64,000 nucleotides of DNA from Streptomyces violascens (GTDB lineage: Bacteria > Actinomycetota > Actinomycetes > Streptomycetales > Streptomycetaceae). The position numbers and the translations under genes are program-made. Under the pieces are notes generated by a model. It searched no databases. It worked only from the letters and a program-made list of their open reading frames with translations, and had not been told where the DNA came from. The stretch spans positions 248,001-312,000 of the forward strand of contig NZ_BMUA01000005.1 in NCBI RefSeq assembly GCF_014649955.1. Direction: 5' to 3'. Shown in pieces: positions 45,714-53,690 of this stretch (the first letter of the stretch is position 1; the number at the start of each line of letters is the position of its first letter).

Positions 45714-46550
45714 TCAGCCCAGGGTCACGGGGTCGCCGACCCTGATCGTGCCCGGCTCCAGTACGTCCAAGTACACGCCCACGCAGGCCAGTCGGCCCAG
45801 GGTGAGTACGGGCACCCGGTGCTCGCGGGCCACCGTGCGTGTGATGCCCGGGTCGGCGGGCAACTCGTCGTGGGCCAGGGCCGGGACCACGCAACGGGGT
45901 GTGGGCACCGTGACCCGGAACAGCACCTCGCCGACCCGCAGGGTCCGGCCCTCCCAGGCGTCCTCGGGGAAGCCGGGTTCGCGGGGGACGTCAACGACCA
46001 CATTCGGTCGAAAACGGCGGGCATCGAAGTCCCCCGCGGGATAAGCGGACCGAAGCCGGCCCAGGGTCGCCGTGGTCACCAGGTGGACCTTCCCGAAATC
46101 GAAAAAGGTCCCCGCCGCGACCCGCCCGGCCGTGACGCTCGCCCCGGTCGCGTCGACGTACGCCTGCTCGCGTACGACGTCCGGCGCGCCACCCTCGTAT
46201 TCCGGGACCGCGCGCTCCAGGGTGCCGCCTTGCGGTGGGCTGTCCGACAGCGCCACCCGCCTGCCCAGCAACTCGGAGAGCCGCTCGTCGAGTTCGGCGT
46301 CGCCTGCGTGCAGGGTCGTGCCGTCCGGAAGTTCCACCTGGGGTACGCCCATTTTGTTCCAGCGGCTTCGGCAGCTCAGCAACTGCCCCCACTTCCGGGG
46401 GTGTTTGACGCTGCCGACGGCACCCGACGCATCGAGCACAGCGAACGCCCGGTCGCCGTACACGCCGCGCGGGGTGACCCGCATCTCGGCCCCGGTCTCG
46501 CCGAGCATGGATTTGACCGGATAACGGCGCAGCGCCGCCACAGTACCCAT
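45714..46550 (-). CDS. MOSC domain protein
   Basis: A 278-residue protein with an N-terminal MOSC_N beta-barrel (RRYPVKSMLGETGAEM, YGDRAFAVLDASG) and a C-terminal MOSC domain (DARRFRPNVVVD, VPTPRCVVPAL, where a Cys is placed as in molybdenum cofactor sulfurases). MOSC proteins carry sulfur from cysteine desulfurases to the molybdenum cofactor or detoxify N-hydroxylated compounds. It is downstream of the P450 gene on the same strand, with a strong hairpin between. Confidence 0.9.
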   Translation of the reverse strand: MGTVAALRRYPVKSMLGETGAEMRVTPRGVYGDRAFAVLDASGAVGSVKHPRKWGQLLSCRSRWNKMGVPQVELPDGTTLHAGDAELDERLSELLGRRVALSDSPPQGGTLERAVPEYEGGAPDVVREQAYVDATGASVTAGRVAAGTFFDFGKVHLVTTATLGRLRSAYPAGDFDARRFRPNVVVDVPREPGFPEDAWEGRTLRVGEVLFRVTVPTPRCVVPALAHDELPADPGITRTVAREHRVPVLTLGRLACVGVYLDVLEPGTIRVGDPVTLG

Positions 46551-46782
46551 CCGCCGATTATTGATCTTCCGCGCCGATGGGGGAACCGGGGTCGCCGTCG
46601 AACTTCAGGGAGTCCACCGGGATGCGGCCGCACAGCGGTGGCGGGCGCCGTGCCGGGTTCGGGGAGCCGGGTGGTCCGTGCGCCGGCGGCGGAGAGTTGG
46701 AGACGCCAGGTGCGGCTCGGTGGTAGTCGACGGTGGCGGGCTCGTGCGGCCAGGCGGACGTCGTCCGACCAGGCCGGCAGGG

Positions 46783-46815
46783 CCTCCCGGTCACCTGTCC
46801 CAGGTGACCGGGAGG
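46783..46815 (-). terminator. Palindrome overlapping the P450 stop
   Basis: CCTCCCGGTCACCTG (46783-46797) and CAGGTGACCGGGAGG (46801-46815) form a 15-bp perfect stem with a 3-base loop. It covers the last codons and stop of the P450 gene. It could be a terminator embedded in coding DNA. Confidence 0.65.
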
Positions 46816-47981
46816 TTCTTCACCCCGTAGATGTCCGCGCTCTCCGGGCGCAGTCCTACCTCTTCGGCCGGTACGGCCAGGCGCAGTGTGGGGAAGCGGC
46901 TGAGCAGCGCGGAGAACGCGACCCGCATCTCGATGCGGGCCAACTGCTGGCCCAGGCACAGGTGGATGCCGTGACCGAAAGCCAGATTCGCGCCGTCCTG
47001 CCTCCCGAGGTCGAGTACATGCGGGTCGGCGAAGCGCTCGGGGTCGCGGTTGGCGGTGTTGTACGAGAGGACGACCGTCGTGCCGGCCTCGATGGTCTGG
47101 CCGCCCAGCTCGACGTCCACCAGGGCCGTCCTCATGAACGACTTGGCGACGCTCAGATACCGGAGCAACTCCTCCACGGCCCGGTCGATGAGCGCGGGAT
47201 CGGCGCGCAGCGCGGCCAGTTGCTCAGGGTTCTGCAGCAGCGCGAAGGTGCCGAGGGACAGCATGTTGGCGGTGGTATCGAACCCGGCAGCGAGGAGGAT
47301 CAGGCTGATCCCCTGCAGCTCCTCGTCGCTCAGGTCGCTGTCGGTGAGTTCGCTGAGCACGTCGTCGGTGGGGTTCGCGCGCTTGGCGGCCACCAGTTGT
47401 GCGAGGTAGTTCTGGGTCGCGGTGTAGGCCGCTATCAGGTCCTCGTCATTCGTCTCCCCGTTCATGAACTTGTCGATCTGTTCCTGGAAGGAGTCCCGGT
47501 CCTCGTACGGGACTCCCAGCAGCTCGCAGATGATGATGGTGGGGATGGGCTTGGCGAACGCGGTCACGAGGTCCGTCGGCGGTCCGGCCTTCTCCATCGC
47601 ATCCAGGCAGTCGGTGGTGATCTGCTCGATGCGTTCGGTGAGCAGTCGCATGCGCCGTGCGGTGAACTTGCCCACCAGCGGCTTCCGGTAGCGGCTGTGC
47701 TGGGGTTCGTCCATGAGGAGGAATTCGCCGGGCGGCGCCGGCGGGATCTCGAAGTCGACCACGTTCAGGAGCTCTTTGCGCGAGCTGAACCGAGGGTCGG
47801 CGAGGACCGACCTGACCAGGTCGTAGCCGGTGATGAGCCAGCCGGGTTTTCCGCCGGGGTGGGTGTACCGGCTGATGGGCCCGTGCCGGCGGGCCTCGGT
47901 CAGCTCTGCGGGCGGATCGAAGGGACACCCGGGCTGACGCTCCGTCGGCAGCGTCGTGACGGTGTGGAGGGATTCACTCAT
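46791..47981 (-). CDS. Cytochrome P450
   Basis: A 396-residue bacterial class I P450. The I-helix AAGFDTT (residues 231-237), the ExxR motif (ELLR, Glu271-Arg274) and heme-binding FGHGIHLCLG (Cys342 thiolate) are intact. MDEPQHSRYRKPLV is the usual C-helix motif. It is CYP105-like. No ferredoxin or reductase gene is adjacent, so redox partners must come from elsewhere. It diverges from the HTH_38-MarR regulator, with operator-like repeats in the space between, so it is likely its target. Confidence 0.96.
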   Translation of the reverse strand: MSESLHTVTTLPTERQPGCPFDPPAELTEARRHGPISRYTHPGGKPGWLITGYDLVRSVLADPRFSSRKELLNVVDFEIPPAPPGEFLLMDEPQHSRYRKPLVGKFTARRMRLLTERIEQITTDCLDAMEKAGPPTDLVTAFAKPIPTIIICELLGVPYEDRDSFQEQIDKFMNGETNDEDLIAAYTATQNYLAQLVAAKRANPTDDVLSELTDSDLSDEELQGISLILLAAGFDTTANMLSLGTFALLQNPEQLAALRADPALIDRAVEELLRYLSVAKSFMRTALVDVELGGQTIEAGTTVVLSYNTANRDPERFADPHVLDLGRQDGANLAFGHGIHLCLGQQLARIEMRVAFSALLSRFPTLRLAVPAEEVGLRPESADIYGVKNLPVTWDR

Positions 47982-48022
47982 GACCGTTCCTCATCTCGCG
48001 ACAGTGCGTGTTTGGCATGTGT

Positions 48023-48042
48023 CGAATGCTACGTTGCATTCG
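48023..48042. promoter_or_regulatory. Operator palindrome 1, P450-regulator space
   Basis: CGAATGC-TACGTT-GCATTCG is a perfect 7-bp inverted repeat 42 bases upstream of the P450 start. A related half-site recurs at 48114-48122. Confidence 0.6.
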
Positions 48043-48113
48043 GATTCCCATCAATCAAATGAATGGCTAAGAGCCAGGTAGACGGCGGTAAATTGATGCA
48101 ATGACGCTGAGGT

Positions 48114-48133
48114 CGAATGCAATGCAGCGTTGC
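48114..48133. promoter_or_regulatory. Operator-like site 2 next to regulator start
   Basis: CGAATGCAA (48114-48122) is the reverse complement of TTGCATTCG in site 1, followed by TTGC at 48130-48133 to make an imperfect palindrome. It overlaps the beginning of the regulator gene, consistent with autoregulation. Confidence 0.5.
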
Positions 48134-48134
48134 A

Positions 48135-48839
48135 ATGAGTGACGGTGAAGGCAATACTGGCGGCATGCCAGGAGGACGATTGACCCAGCAGGAGCGCCAG
48201 CGCATCGCGGCCGGACTGGCCGATGGGCTTTCCTACGCCGAGATCGCCAGGCGGCTCGACCGGCCGACCTCGACGATCAGCCGGGAGGTCGCACGCAACG
48301 GCAGTGCCGGCGGCTACCGGCCCGAACAGGCACACCGGGCGACGGTCAAGCGGGCGCGGCGTGGCACACCGGCGCCCTCGCGCGCGCCCGGCGCGCCGGG
48401 CAGCACGATGGAAGAGGAGATCATCGAGCTGGCCGTCAGATCGGGGCTGCCGAGGATGACGGCACGCGTACACGTCGACCTGTTGCTGTCCGAGGACGGC
48501 AGGCGTACGGCGGCGGAGTTGACCCGCAGGCTGAAGGTCAGCCCGGCCTCCGTCTCCGTGGCCGTGAACTTTCTTGTGCAGCACGGGTATGTCCGGCGTG
48601 AGCGCGACCCGCAGCGGCGTCGCGACATCTATGTCGTCGACGACGACGCCTGGTACCGCTCGATCGTGATCAGCTCACGGCTGACGCTCCAGTCGGCGCA
48701 CGCCGCGATGACAGCGGCCGAAACGCTCGGCCTCGACACCCCCGTGGGGCAGCGGCTGGCCAAGGTGGGGACGTTCCTGGAGCGAGTCATCGAGGACATG
48801 GTGGCGTCGGCCGACCGCTGGCGCGGGCTCCTGGAGTGA
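48135..48839 (+). CDS. HTH_38-MarR/GbsR transcriptional regulator
   Basis: A protein of about 234 residues. The N-terminus is an IS30-type HTH_38 (RLTQQERQRIAAGLADGLSYAEIARRLDRPTSTISREVARNG). After a Pro/Ala linker comes a second winged-helix like GbsR/MarR (DGRRTAAELTRRLKVSPASVSVAVNFLVQHGYVRRERDP). Two DNA-binding modules in one chain suggest cooperative operator recognition. Starts at ATG 48135 and 48165 are both possible. It diverges from the P450 gene. Confidence 0.85.
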   Translation: MSDGEGNTGGMPGGRLTQQERQRIAAGLADGLSYAEIARRLDRPTSTISREVARNGSAGGYRPEQAHRATVKRARRGTPAPSRAPGAPGSTMEEEIIELAVRSGLPRMTARVHVDLLLSEDGRRTAAELTRRLKVSPASVSVAVNFLVQHGYVRRERDPQRRRDIYVVDDDAWYRSIVISSRLTLQSAHAAMTAAETLGLDTPVGQRLAKVGTFLERVIEDMVASADRWRGLLE

Positions 48840-49256
48840 GGGGGCTCGTTGGCCTCCTTGCCGCACCGTACGGGCCGGCGGTGAACTCCGGCCGCTACCT
48901 CAGGAGTCCGCCGGCCACGCCCACAGGCGGCCCTGCGACCAGCAGCGTCCAACGGCCTCGGCGTGCAGAGACGACCCGTCGAACACCACCAGGCCGATGA
49001 TGCTGTGGCCCGAGGCGCGGCGATCGCCAAGGGGCGGAATCGTCGGCGCGACTCCGACCCCCTCCACCGACACCCATGCCACAACGCATAGCGTGCGCTC
49101 CAGCCTGACAGGACACCGGAACGGGCGTGACCCGCACCGCACAAGAGGCCAAAACACACGCTCAAGTCGTGCGTCGCGCCTGCTCGGCCCACCTTCCGGT
49201 TCGGCTCGGCCGTTAGGCTGAAGTGATCATTCCAGAAGAAAGGCCACGGCTTCACG
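48840..49256. other. Intergenic space with a weak coding signal
   Basis: 417 bases between two plus-strand genes. The only coding-like signal is on the minus strand at 48900-49073 (described separately). I see no other feature apart from the promoter of the downstream gene. Confidence 0.4.
48900..49073 (-). CDS. Possible small protein or gene fragment
   Basis: A minus-strand frame with strong GC third-position bias encodes about 57 residues from GTG 49073 (VSVEGVGVAPTIPPLG...), ending RLWAWPADS. There is no good ribosome site or recognisable domain. It could be the remnant of a larger gene. Confidence 0.25.
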   Translation of the reverse strand: MSVEGVGVAPTIPPLGDRRASGHSIIGLVVFDGSSLHAEAVGRCWSQGRLWAWPADS

Positions 49257-50195
49257 GTGACCGAGTCCCGCCCCCACACCCTGTTTTCCTTCGGCACGCT
49301 GTTGGACGAGCGAGTGCAGACCGCTCTCTTCGGCCGCCCCGTACCCAGCTCTGCGGCATCGCTGGCCGGCCACACGACGAGGCCGCTGGCGATCACCGAC
49401 CAGTCGGTGATCGCCACCAGCGGCATCGACGTACACCTGACGCTGGAGCGAAAGCTCGGCGCCACGGTCGAGGGCGCCGTCCTCCACCTCACTGACGAAG
49501 ACCTCGCCGCGGCCGATGCCTACGAGGTGGACGACTACGTCCGCCGCCGGGTGCTGCTTTCCTCCGGGGAGAGTGCCTGGGCGTACCTGGACGCGAAGCC
49601 TCTGCGCCCAGCAGCACGCGTCGTCATCGTGGGCGACAGCATCGCCTATGGACGCTGCGACCCACAGGGTGGCTGGGCCGCTCGCCTCGCGGCCGGCCAC
49701 ATCGCCGAAAACGAGACGGAACACCGGGTCTTCAACCTGGCCATCCCTGGCAGCACCCTGATCGACGTCTGCGAGCAGACGCCCGCGCTCCTTGCCGCCC
49801 GTCGGCCCGACACCCTTCTTGTCGCGGCGGGCATCAACGACAGCGCCCTGCCGCTCGCCGCACCGCAGGACCGCCCCGACGGGCTTGCACACATCGCGGA
49901 CAGCCTCGCCTCGCTGGCCCACACGGCCCAGAGCCACAACGCACGCCTCGTGGTCATGGGACCGACGTGGGTCGACGAGACACGTACCCGTGACTACGAG
50001 GGCCTGCGATTCACCCGGGACCGAGCGGAAGCCCTGCGCGAGTCCATACGCACCTGGTGCGCCCAGAACCACGTCGACCACCTCGACATGTGGGAGCCCC
50101 TCAGCGGCAAGGCAGAACTCCTCGTGGACGGCCTGCACCCCACTCCCGAAGGACATGAGGCCCTGGCTCAGCATCTCGATGTGGTCAGCCGCTGA
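49257..50195 (+). CDS. Fusion: gamma-glutamylcyclotransferase-like domain plus SGNH hydrolase
   Basis: A 312-residue protein. Residues 1-115 resemble GGCT/AIG2-like folds (LFSFGTLLDERVQ, then DAYEVDDYVRRRVLLSSG with Glu90 at the catalytic Glu position). Residues 120-312 form an SGNH/GDSL hydrolase: nucleophile Ser128 in VVIVGDSIAYG, Gly in LAIPGSTL, Asn in AAGIND, and Asp-x-x-His in VDGLHPTPEGH. The combination would pair cyclisation or cleavage of a gamma-glutamyl amine with an esterase or deacylase step. GTG 49257 is the start; the ribosome site is weak. No signal peptide is seen. A strong terminator follows. Confidence 0.85.
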   Translation: MTESRPHTLFSFGTLLDERVQTALFGRPVPSSAASLAGHTTRPLAITDQSVIATSGIDVHLTLERKLGATVEGAVLHLTDEDLAAADAYEVDDYVRRRVLLSSGESAWAYLDAKPLRPAARVVIVGDSIAYGRCDPQGGWAARLAAGHIAENETEHRVFNLAIPGSTLIDVCEQTPALLAARRPDTLLVAAGINDSALPLAAPQDRPDGLAHIADSLASLAHTAQSHNARLVVMGPTWVDETRTRDYEGLRFTRDRAEALRESIRTWCAQNHVDHLDMWEPLSGKAELLVDGLHPTPEGHEALAQHLDVVSR

Positions 50196-50228
50196 GCGTG
50201 GTGGCGAGGACCTGACCGGGACGACGAA

Positions 50229-50262
50229 GAGGCCCGGCACTTGATGACAAGTGCCGGGCCTC
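50229..50262 (+). terminator. Terminator after the fusion gene
   Basis: GAGGCCCGGCACTTG and CAAGTGCCGGGCCTC form a perfect 15-bp stem with a 4-base loop, 34 bases after the stop codon. Confidence 0.88.
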
Positions 50263-50325
50263 GATTCCCGGTACGCCGTACACCGATTCAAAGAGCACTG
50301 CGCACGGTCGAAGTCATGGTGTGTC

Positions 50326-50460
50326 ATGTGCCGTTCAGTCGGCTCGTCGACCGCCGCCGACCAGGTCGTCCTCACGCCCGCCGAGCCGTCGGACACCGCC
50401 ACGGCCCTGCGCGACCTGCTGCTGCACGCCTCGGCAGAGCCGCTCTCGACCGATCACTGA
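50326..50460 (+). CDS. Possible 44-residue protein
   Basis: ATG 50326 opens a frame with near-total GC third positions (MCRSVGSSTAADQVVL..., ending AEPLSTDH). There is no good ribosome site and no recognisable family. It may be a small regulator tail or a relic. Confidence 0.3.
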   Translation: MCRSVGSSTAADQVVLTPAEPSDTATALRDLLLHASAEPLSTDH

Positions 50461-50532
50461 CGCCCGTGCACCGCGGATGCGCCCGCCTCGGGGCGAACTG
50501 ACGACCCCGGGCGGGCCGTCGGTGCCACCGGC

Positions 50533-51249
50533 CTAGTAGGAGTCGTGGGCCTGCCAGTACGACCAGGCGCCGCAGGGGCTGCCGTACCGCTCGTTCATGT
50601 AGTTCAGGCCCCACTTGATCTGGGTGGCCGGATTGGTCTGCCAGTCCGAGCCCACCGTGCTCATCTTGGAGCCGGGCAGCGCCTGGACGAGTCCGTAGGC
50701 CGTGCCGTTGGTGGCCCGGTAGTTCCAGCTCGACTCGTTGTTCACGATGTTGCTGAAGCACTGGAACTGGTCGGCGGGGATGATCTGACGGGCGATCGCC
50801 TGCACGTCGGAGACCGAGTACGAGCTCTGGACCTGGAAGGTGCTGCTGCTCCGGCTCGCCGAGCGGCTGGCGGTCTGGGTCTCCAGATCGCGGGCCTTGG
50901 CGTCCTTGTCCGCCTTCTCCTTGTCGGCCTTGCTCTTGTCGGCGGCGCTCTTCTTGGCCTTGGCGTCCTGGGCGGCCCGCAGGCGCGCCGCCTCTTCCGC
51001 GGACTTCTTCGCCGCCGCGCTGGCCTGCGCCGACTGGGCGTCCGCCTGCTGCGTCAGGGACGCGGTCTGCACCTGGGCCTGCTGGCCGGCGGGTATGTCC
51101 GCGAGAAGCGTGCCATCGGCCGCGGTGGCCTCGACGTTGTCGCTCGAAGCGGCAGCGGGGCCTGCCGCGGCAACGCCGACCACGGCGCCAACGGTGGTCA
51201 CCGCGGTGGCAGACGCCACCGCGAATCCCCGGACCGATATCGGGCTCAC
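50533..51249 (-). CDS. Secreted lytic transglycosylase-like cell wall hydrolase
   Basis: A 238-residue secreted protein. A signal peptide (to about residue 35) leads into an Ala/Lys-rich coiled coil (KKSAEEAARLRAAQDAKAKK), then a C-terminal catalytic-like domain resembling aggregation-promoting-factor or SLT domains: NIVNNESSWNY with the catalytic-type Glu, TAYGLVQALPGSKM, and NYMNERYGSPCGAWSYWQAHDSY. It would cleave or remodel peptidoglycan during growth or germination. GTG 51249 has GGAAGGAAACC upstream. Its long leader carries a GTG-N6-CAC site. Confidence 0.85.
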   Translation of the reverse strand: MSPISVRGFAVASATAVTTVGAVVGVAAAGPAAASSDNVEATAADGTLLADIPAGQQAQVQTASLTQQADAQSAQASAAAKKSAEEAARLRAAQDAKAKKSAADKSKADKEKADKDAKARDLETQTASRSASRSSSTFQVQSSYSVSDVQAIARQIIPADQFQCFSNIVNNESSWNYRATNGTAYGLVQALPGSKMSTVGSDWQTNPATQIKWGLNYMNERYGSPCGAWSYWQAHDSY

Positions 51250-51704
51250 ACGGTTTCCTTCCAGCGGTGTGCGTACGGTGACCTGGCGGACGCAATCGTG
51301 CCCCTGGCTTTCTCCTCCCAACTACTGGTCACGGGAAGAACTCACCCGATGGGGCAACTCCCTTGCGGGAGCCCCCTAATGAAGCTCGGGCGGCATACGG
51401 CTCACCGATGGAGTTGCGTGGACATCGGGGGGGCCGCATGCGGGGCCTGACGGATGCAAGAGTCTGCTGGAAGTCGCCGCGAGGCAATTCCCCGCTGCGT
51501 GTGAAACCTCACACCTCGTTCACCCCAGGAGTTTCTCCCATTGCCTACCCAAGAAGGAGCGGCCCGGATAAAATGCCCCGCTTCCTGGGCGGCGCCAACT
51601 GGTGCGCACTGTTTCGGAACTGAGTGCCCTCCGGTACCTCGGTAACGCGCCGCCAACGGTGTGGAGTTGGAGCGTTAGCGACGCGTTGGCGGCTGGTGAG
51701 AGGG
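51250..51704 (-). other. Long leader/promoter region of the cell wall hydrolase
   Basis: 455 bases upstream of the hydrolase with no supported gene. Hydrolase genes in this genus are often preceded by a c-di-AMP riboswitch. I looked for its signature and did not find the conserved core. The palindrome at 51499-51514 is the clearest element. Confidence 0.4.
51499..51514. promoter_or_regulatory. GTGTGAAACCTCACAC palindrome
   Basis: GTGTGA-AACC-TCACAC contains GTG-N6-CAC (51501-51512), the type of site bound by the Streptomyces cAMP receptor protein, about 250 bases before the hydrolase start. Crp controls germination and cell wall genes in this genus. The assignment is inferred. Confidence 0.35.
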
Positions 51705-53345
51705 TTACAGCAGTCCTCCCAGCGGCAGGATGCGCTCGGCGAGGCGGCCGCGGAGCCGTCCGCCGGTGGCGTCGGCATCGGTGAGCCAGTCGGCGGCGAC
51801 CAGAAGCTCGACGTGCTCGGCGACCTGGTCGGGGAGCAGGGCGCAGAACGCTGCGGCCCGGTTCAGCGGCAGTCCGTCGTCCTCGGGGTGCCCGAGCCGT
51901 CCGTCGGGGCTGGTGTGGGCGGCGGCGTACAGCGCGAGGAGCCGGGTGGCGGCGCCCAGCTTCTTCTTACGGATCTTCCGGTCGCCCACCGCTTTCTGGG
52001 CCCAGCCGGAGAGCTTCGAGCGGGTGGTCTTGCCGAAGGTGAACGGGCGTGGCTGCTCGGGCAGCAGGGTGGGAACGGTGATGGCGGTGGGGTTTTCGGG
52101 CTGGGATGCCAGTGCTTCGGTGACCGTGCCGGGCAGGCGCAGCCAGTCGGCCGCGACCAGTTGGTCCAGCACACGCTCGGCATCGCCCGGCAGCCAGCCG
52201 GTGAGGTCCTGGCCGGTGACGTTCCCGGTGCCGGCGCGTGCGGCCCGCAGGGTGAGCATGAGTACCGCGAGGCGTACCTCGGCCTCGGGGTGCGGGGCGT
52301 GGGCTTCGACGTACTCAAGGACGGTACGGGCGTGCATGGCCTGTTTCTGGGTCAGCAACCGCTCCACTACGGGCTCGTCGCCGCTCCCCGTGCCGCCGAT
52401 GATCCGGCCGACGCGGTTGTTCTGCATCTCCCGAGTCGTCTGCGCGGCCTTCTCGGCACGGTTCGCTTCTTCGCGCAGGGAGCCGTCGCCGCTGACGTCG
52501 GCCCAGAGGGAGAACGCTCGGGCCTTGCGCTCGTGGAGCTCGGCGAGGAGGGCGGGGGCGGGTTCGGTGCGCTGCTGATAGGCGCGGAACGCGTCGCCCA
52601 GCTCGATGAGTTCATTGCGCAGGGCGTCGGGCTCAAGGTCGCGCGGCACGGTCCGCTGCGCGATCTTCCCCCACTGTCTCCCCCGCCCGGACGCTGTTGC
52701 GGGCGTGGCGGCGCGGGCGCGTGGCACCGACGTCGGCTCGGCGGCCGGGGCGGGCGAGGTGGCGCCGGCGGGGGAGGGGAGGCGGTCGGAGAACAGCGCG
52801 GCCACACTCTCACCGGCCCTCGCTGCGGTGTCTGCCGGTTCCCGCTCCGGGGCCGGTTTGTCCGTGGCCCGGCCCGGCCGAGCGGGTGGCGGTGCGGTGT
52901 CCAGAGTGCGGCAGTCGACGGTGGCGGCCGCGCAGCGCGCGCACGTCTCCGCGATCCGCCACAGCCGCCCGGTGCGGTCCGCGTACACCGTCAGGACCAC
53001 CGGGCCCCCGCACCGCACCGACCCCGCCACCGGCCGTGCCCCGCCCCGCCGTCCGGCTTCGGGGTCGGGGGTGTGCCATGCGCAGTCGGCGGCGCGGCAG
53101 GCGCACCATGCCTCACCGCGCGGCCCGCCGCCCGCGCGGATGTGGGCGAGGTGCATGTTGACGTGGCCGACCGCGGCCTTGCGCCCGGCAGCGGCTCCGT
53201 CGGCGAAGCGCTGATCGGCGCAGGCGGGACGGGAGCAGGAAAGCTTTACCGCGCCGGCGGAAGGGCGGCCGTACGGATCCAGACGCACCGTCCACACCCG
53301 CCCCGCGATGCGCTCCTCCTGCCATGCGCCGGCCTCCACCGTCAT
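51705..53345 (-). CDS. Cys-rich protein of 546 residues, family unknown
   Basis: Starts at ATG 53345 with GGGAG 8 bases upstream. The N-terminus has a Cys/His cluster (CSRPACADQ, HVNMHLAHI, WCACRAADCAW) and later CARCAAATVDC, likely to bind zinc. A Pro/Ala-rich linker (about 165-215) follows. The helical C-terminal half has repeated LVAADWL motifs (LDQLVAADWLRLPG, VELLVAADWLTDAD) that look like winged-helix units. I do not recognise a family. It might be a regulatory or replication-like protein from a mobile element, but no element borders are visible. An inverted repeat (GATGATG/CATCATC, 53368-53397) lies in its promoter. Confidence 0.6.
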   Translation of the reverse strand: MTVEAGAWQEERIAGRVWTVRLDPYGRPSAGAVKLSCSRPACADQRFADGAAAGRKAAVGHVNMHLAHIRAGGGPRGEAWCACRAADCAWHTPDPEAGRRGGARPVAGSVRCGGPVVLTVYADRTGRLWRIAETCARCAAATVDCRTLDTAPPPARPGRATDKPAPEREPADTAARAGESVAALFSDRLPSPAGATSPAPAAEPTSVPRARAATPATASGRGRQWGKIAQRTVPRDLEPDALRNELIELGDAFRAYQQRTEPAPALLAELHERKARAFSLWADVSGDGSLREEANRAEKAAQTTREMQNNRVGRIIGGTGSGDEPVVERLLTQKQAMHARTVLEYVEAHAPHPEAEVRLAVLMLTLRAARAGTGNVTGQDLTGWLPGDAERVLDQLVAADWLRLPGTVTEALASQPENPTAITVPTLLPEQPRPFTFGKTTRSKLSGWAQKAVGDRKIRKKKLGAATRLLALYAAAHTSPDGRLGHPEDDGLPLNRAAAFCALLPDQVAEHVELLVAADWLTDADATGGRLRGRLAERILPLGGLL

Positions 53346-53540
53346 ATGCGTACTCCCAGCGTTACTTGATGATGTGCCCCGGGCGGTCCCCATCATCGGG
53401 GATGGAGCCGAGCATCTCCGGGCGAAACGGAACTTCGAGCCCAGCGTGTCTGATCACCTGTGGATCTCCGGCATCTGAGGACGAACCGTGTTATTGGCCG
53501 CCCCTGTTGCCGGCTCCGGCCACGAGCGGAAACCGCGATT

Positions 53541-53565
53541 CCATCTGCTTTGGTTCGACAGATGG
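53541..53565. promoter_or_regulatory. Operator-like inverted repeat upstream of the TetX-like gene
   Basis: CCATCTG (53541-53547) and CAGATGG (53559-53565) are perfect complements with an 11-base spacer, about 125 bases before the monooxygenase start. The spacing suits a TetR- or MarR-type dimer. No such regulator is adjacent. Confidence 0.4.
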
Positions 53566-53690
53566 AAAAGTTGACTCATTGCACTTTTAAACTGAGTGTG
53601 CTTTTCTGGGGTGGCGCCCGGCACTTCCCGGCAGCTTCCGCGTATCCCTTCTTCTGCCATCCAGAACCTCCCTCCGAACGGAGCACCACC

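Noticed and set aside
50251..50275. tRNA-like T-arm (CCGGG..TCGATTCCCGG) near the terminator
   Set aside because: The sequence is part of the terminator's right arm and flank; no acceptor or anticodon arm fits.
51250..51600. c-di-AMP (ydaO) riboswitch upstream of the cell wall hydrolase
   Set aside because: Such leaders often carry one, but I do not find the conserved AGCTAACC-type core on the minus strand.
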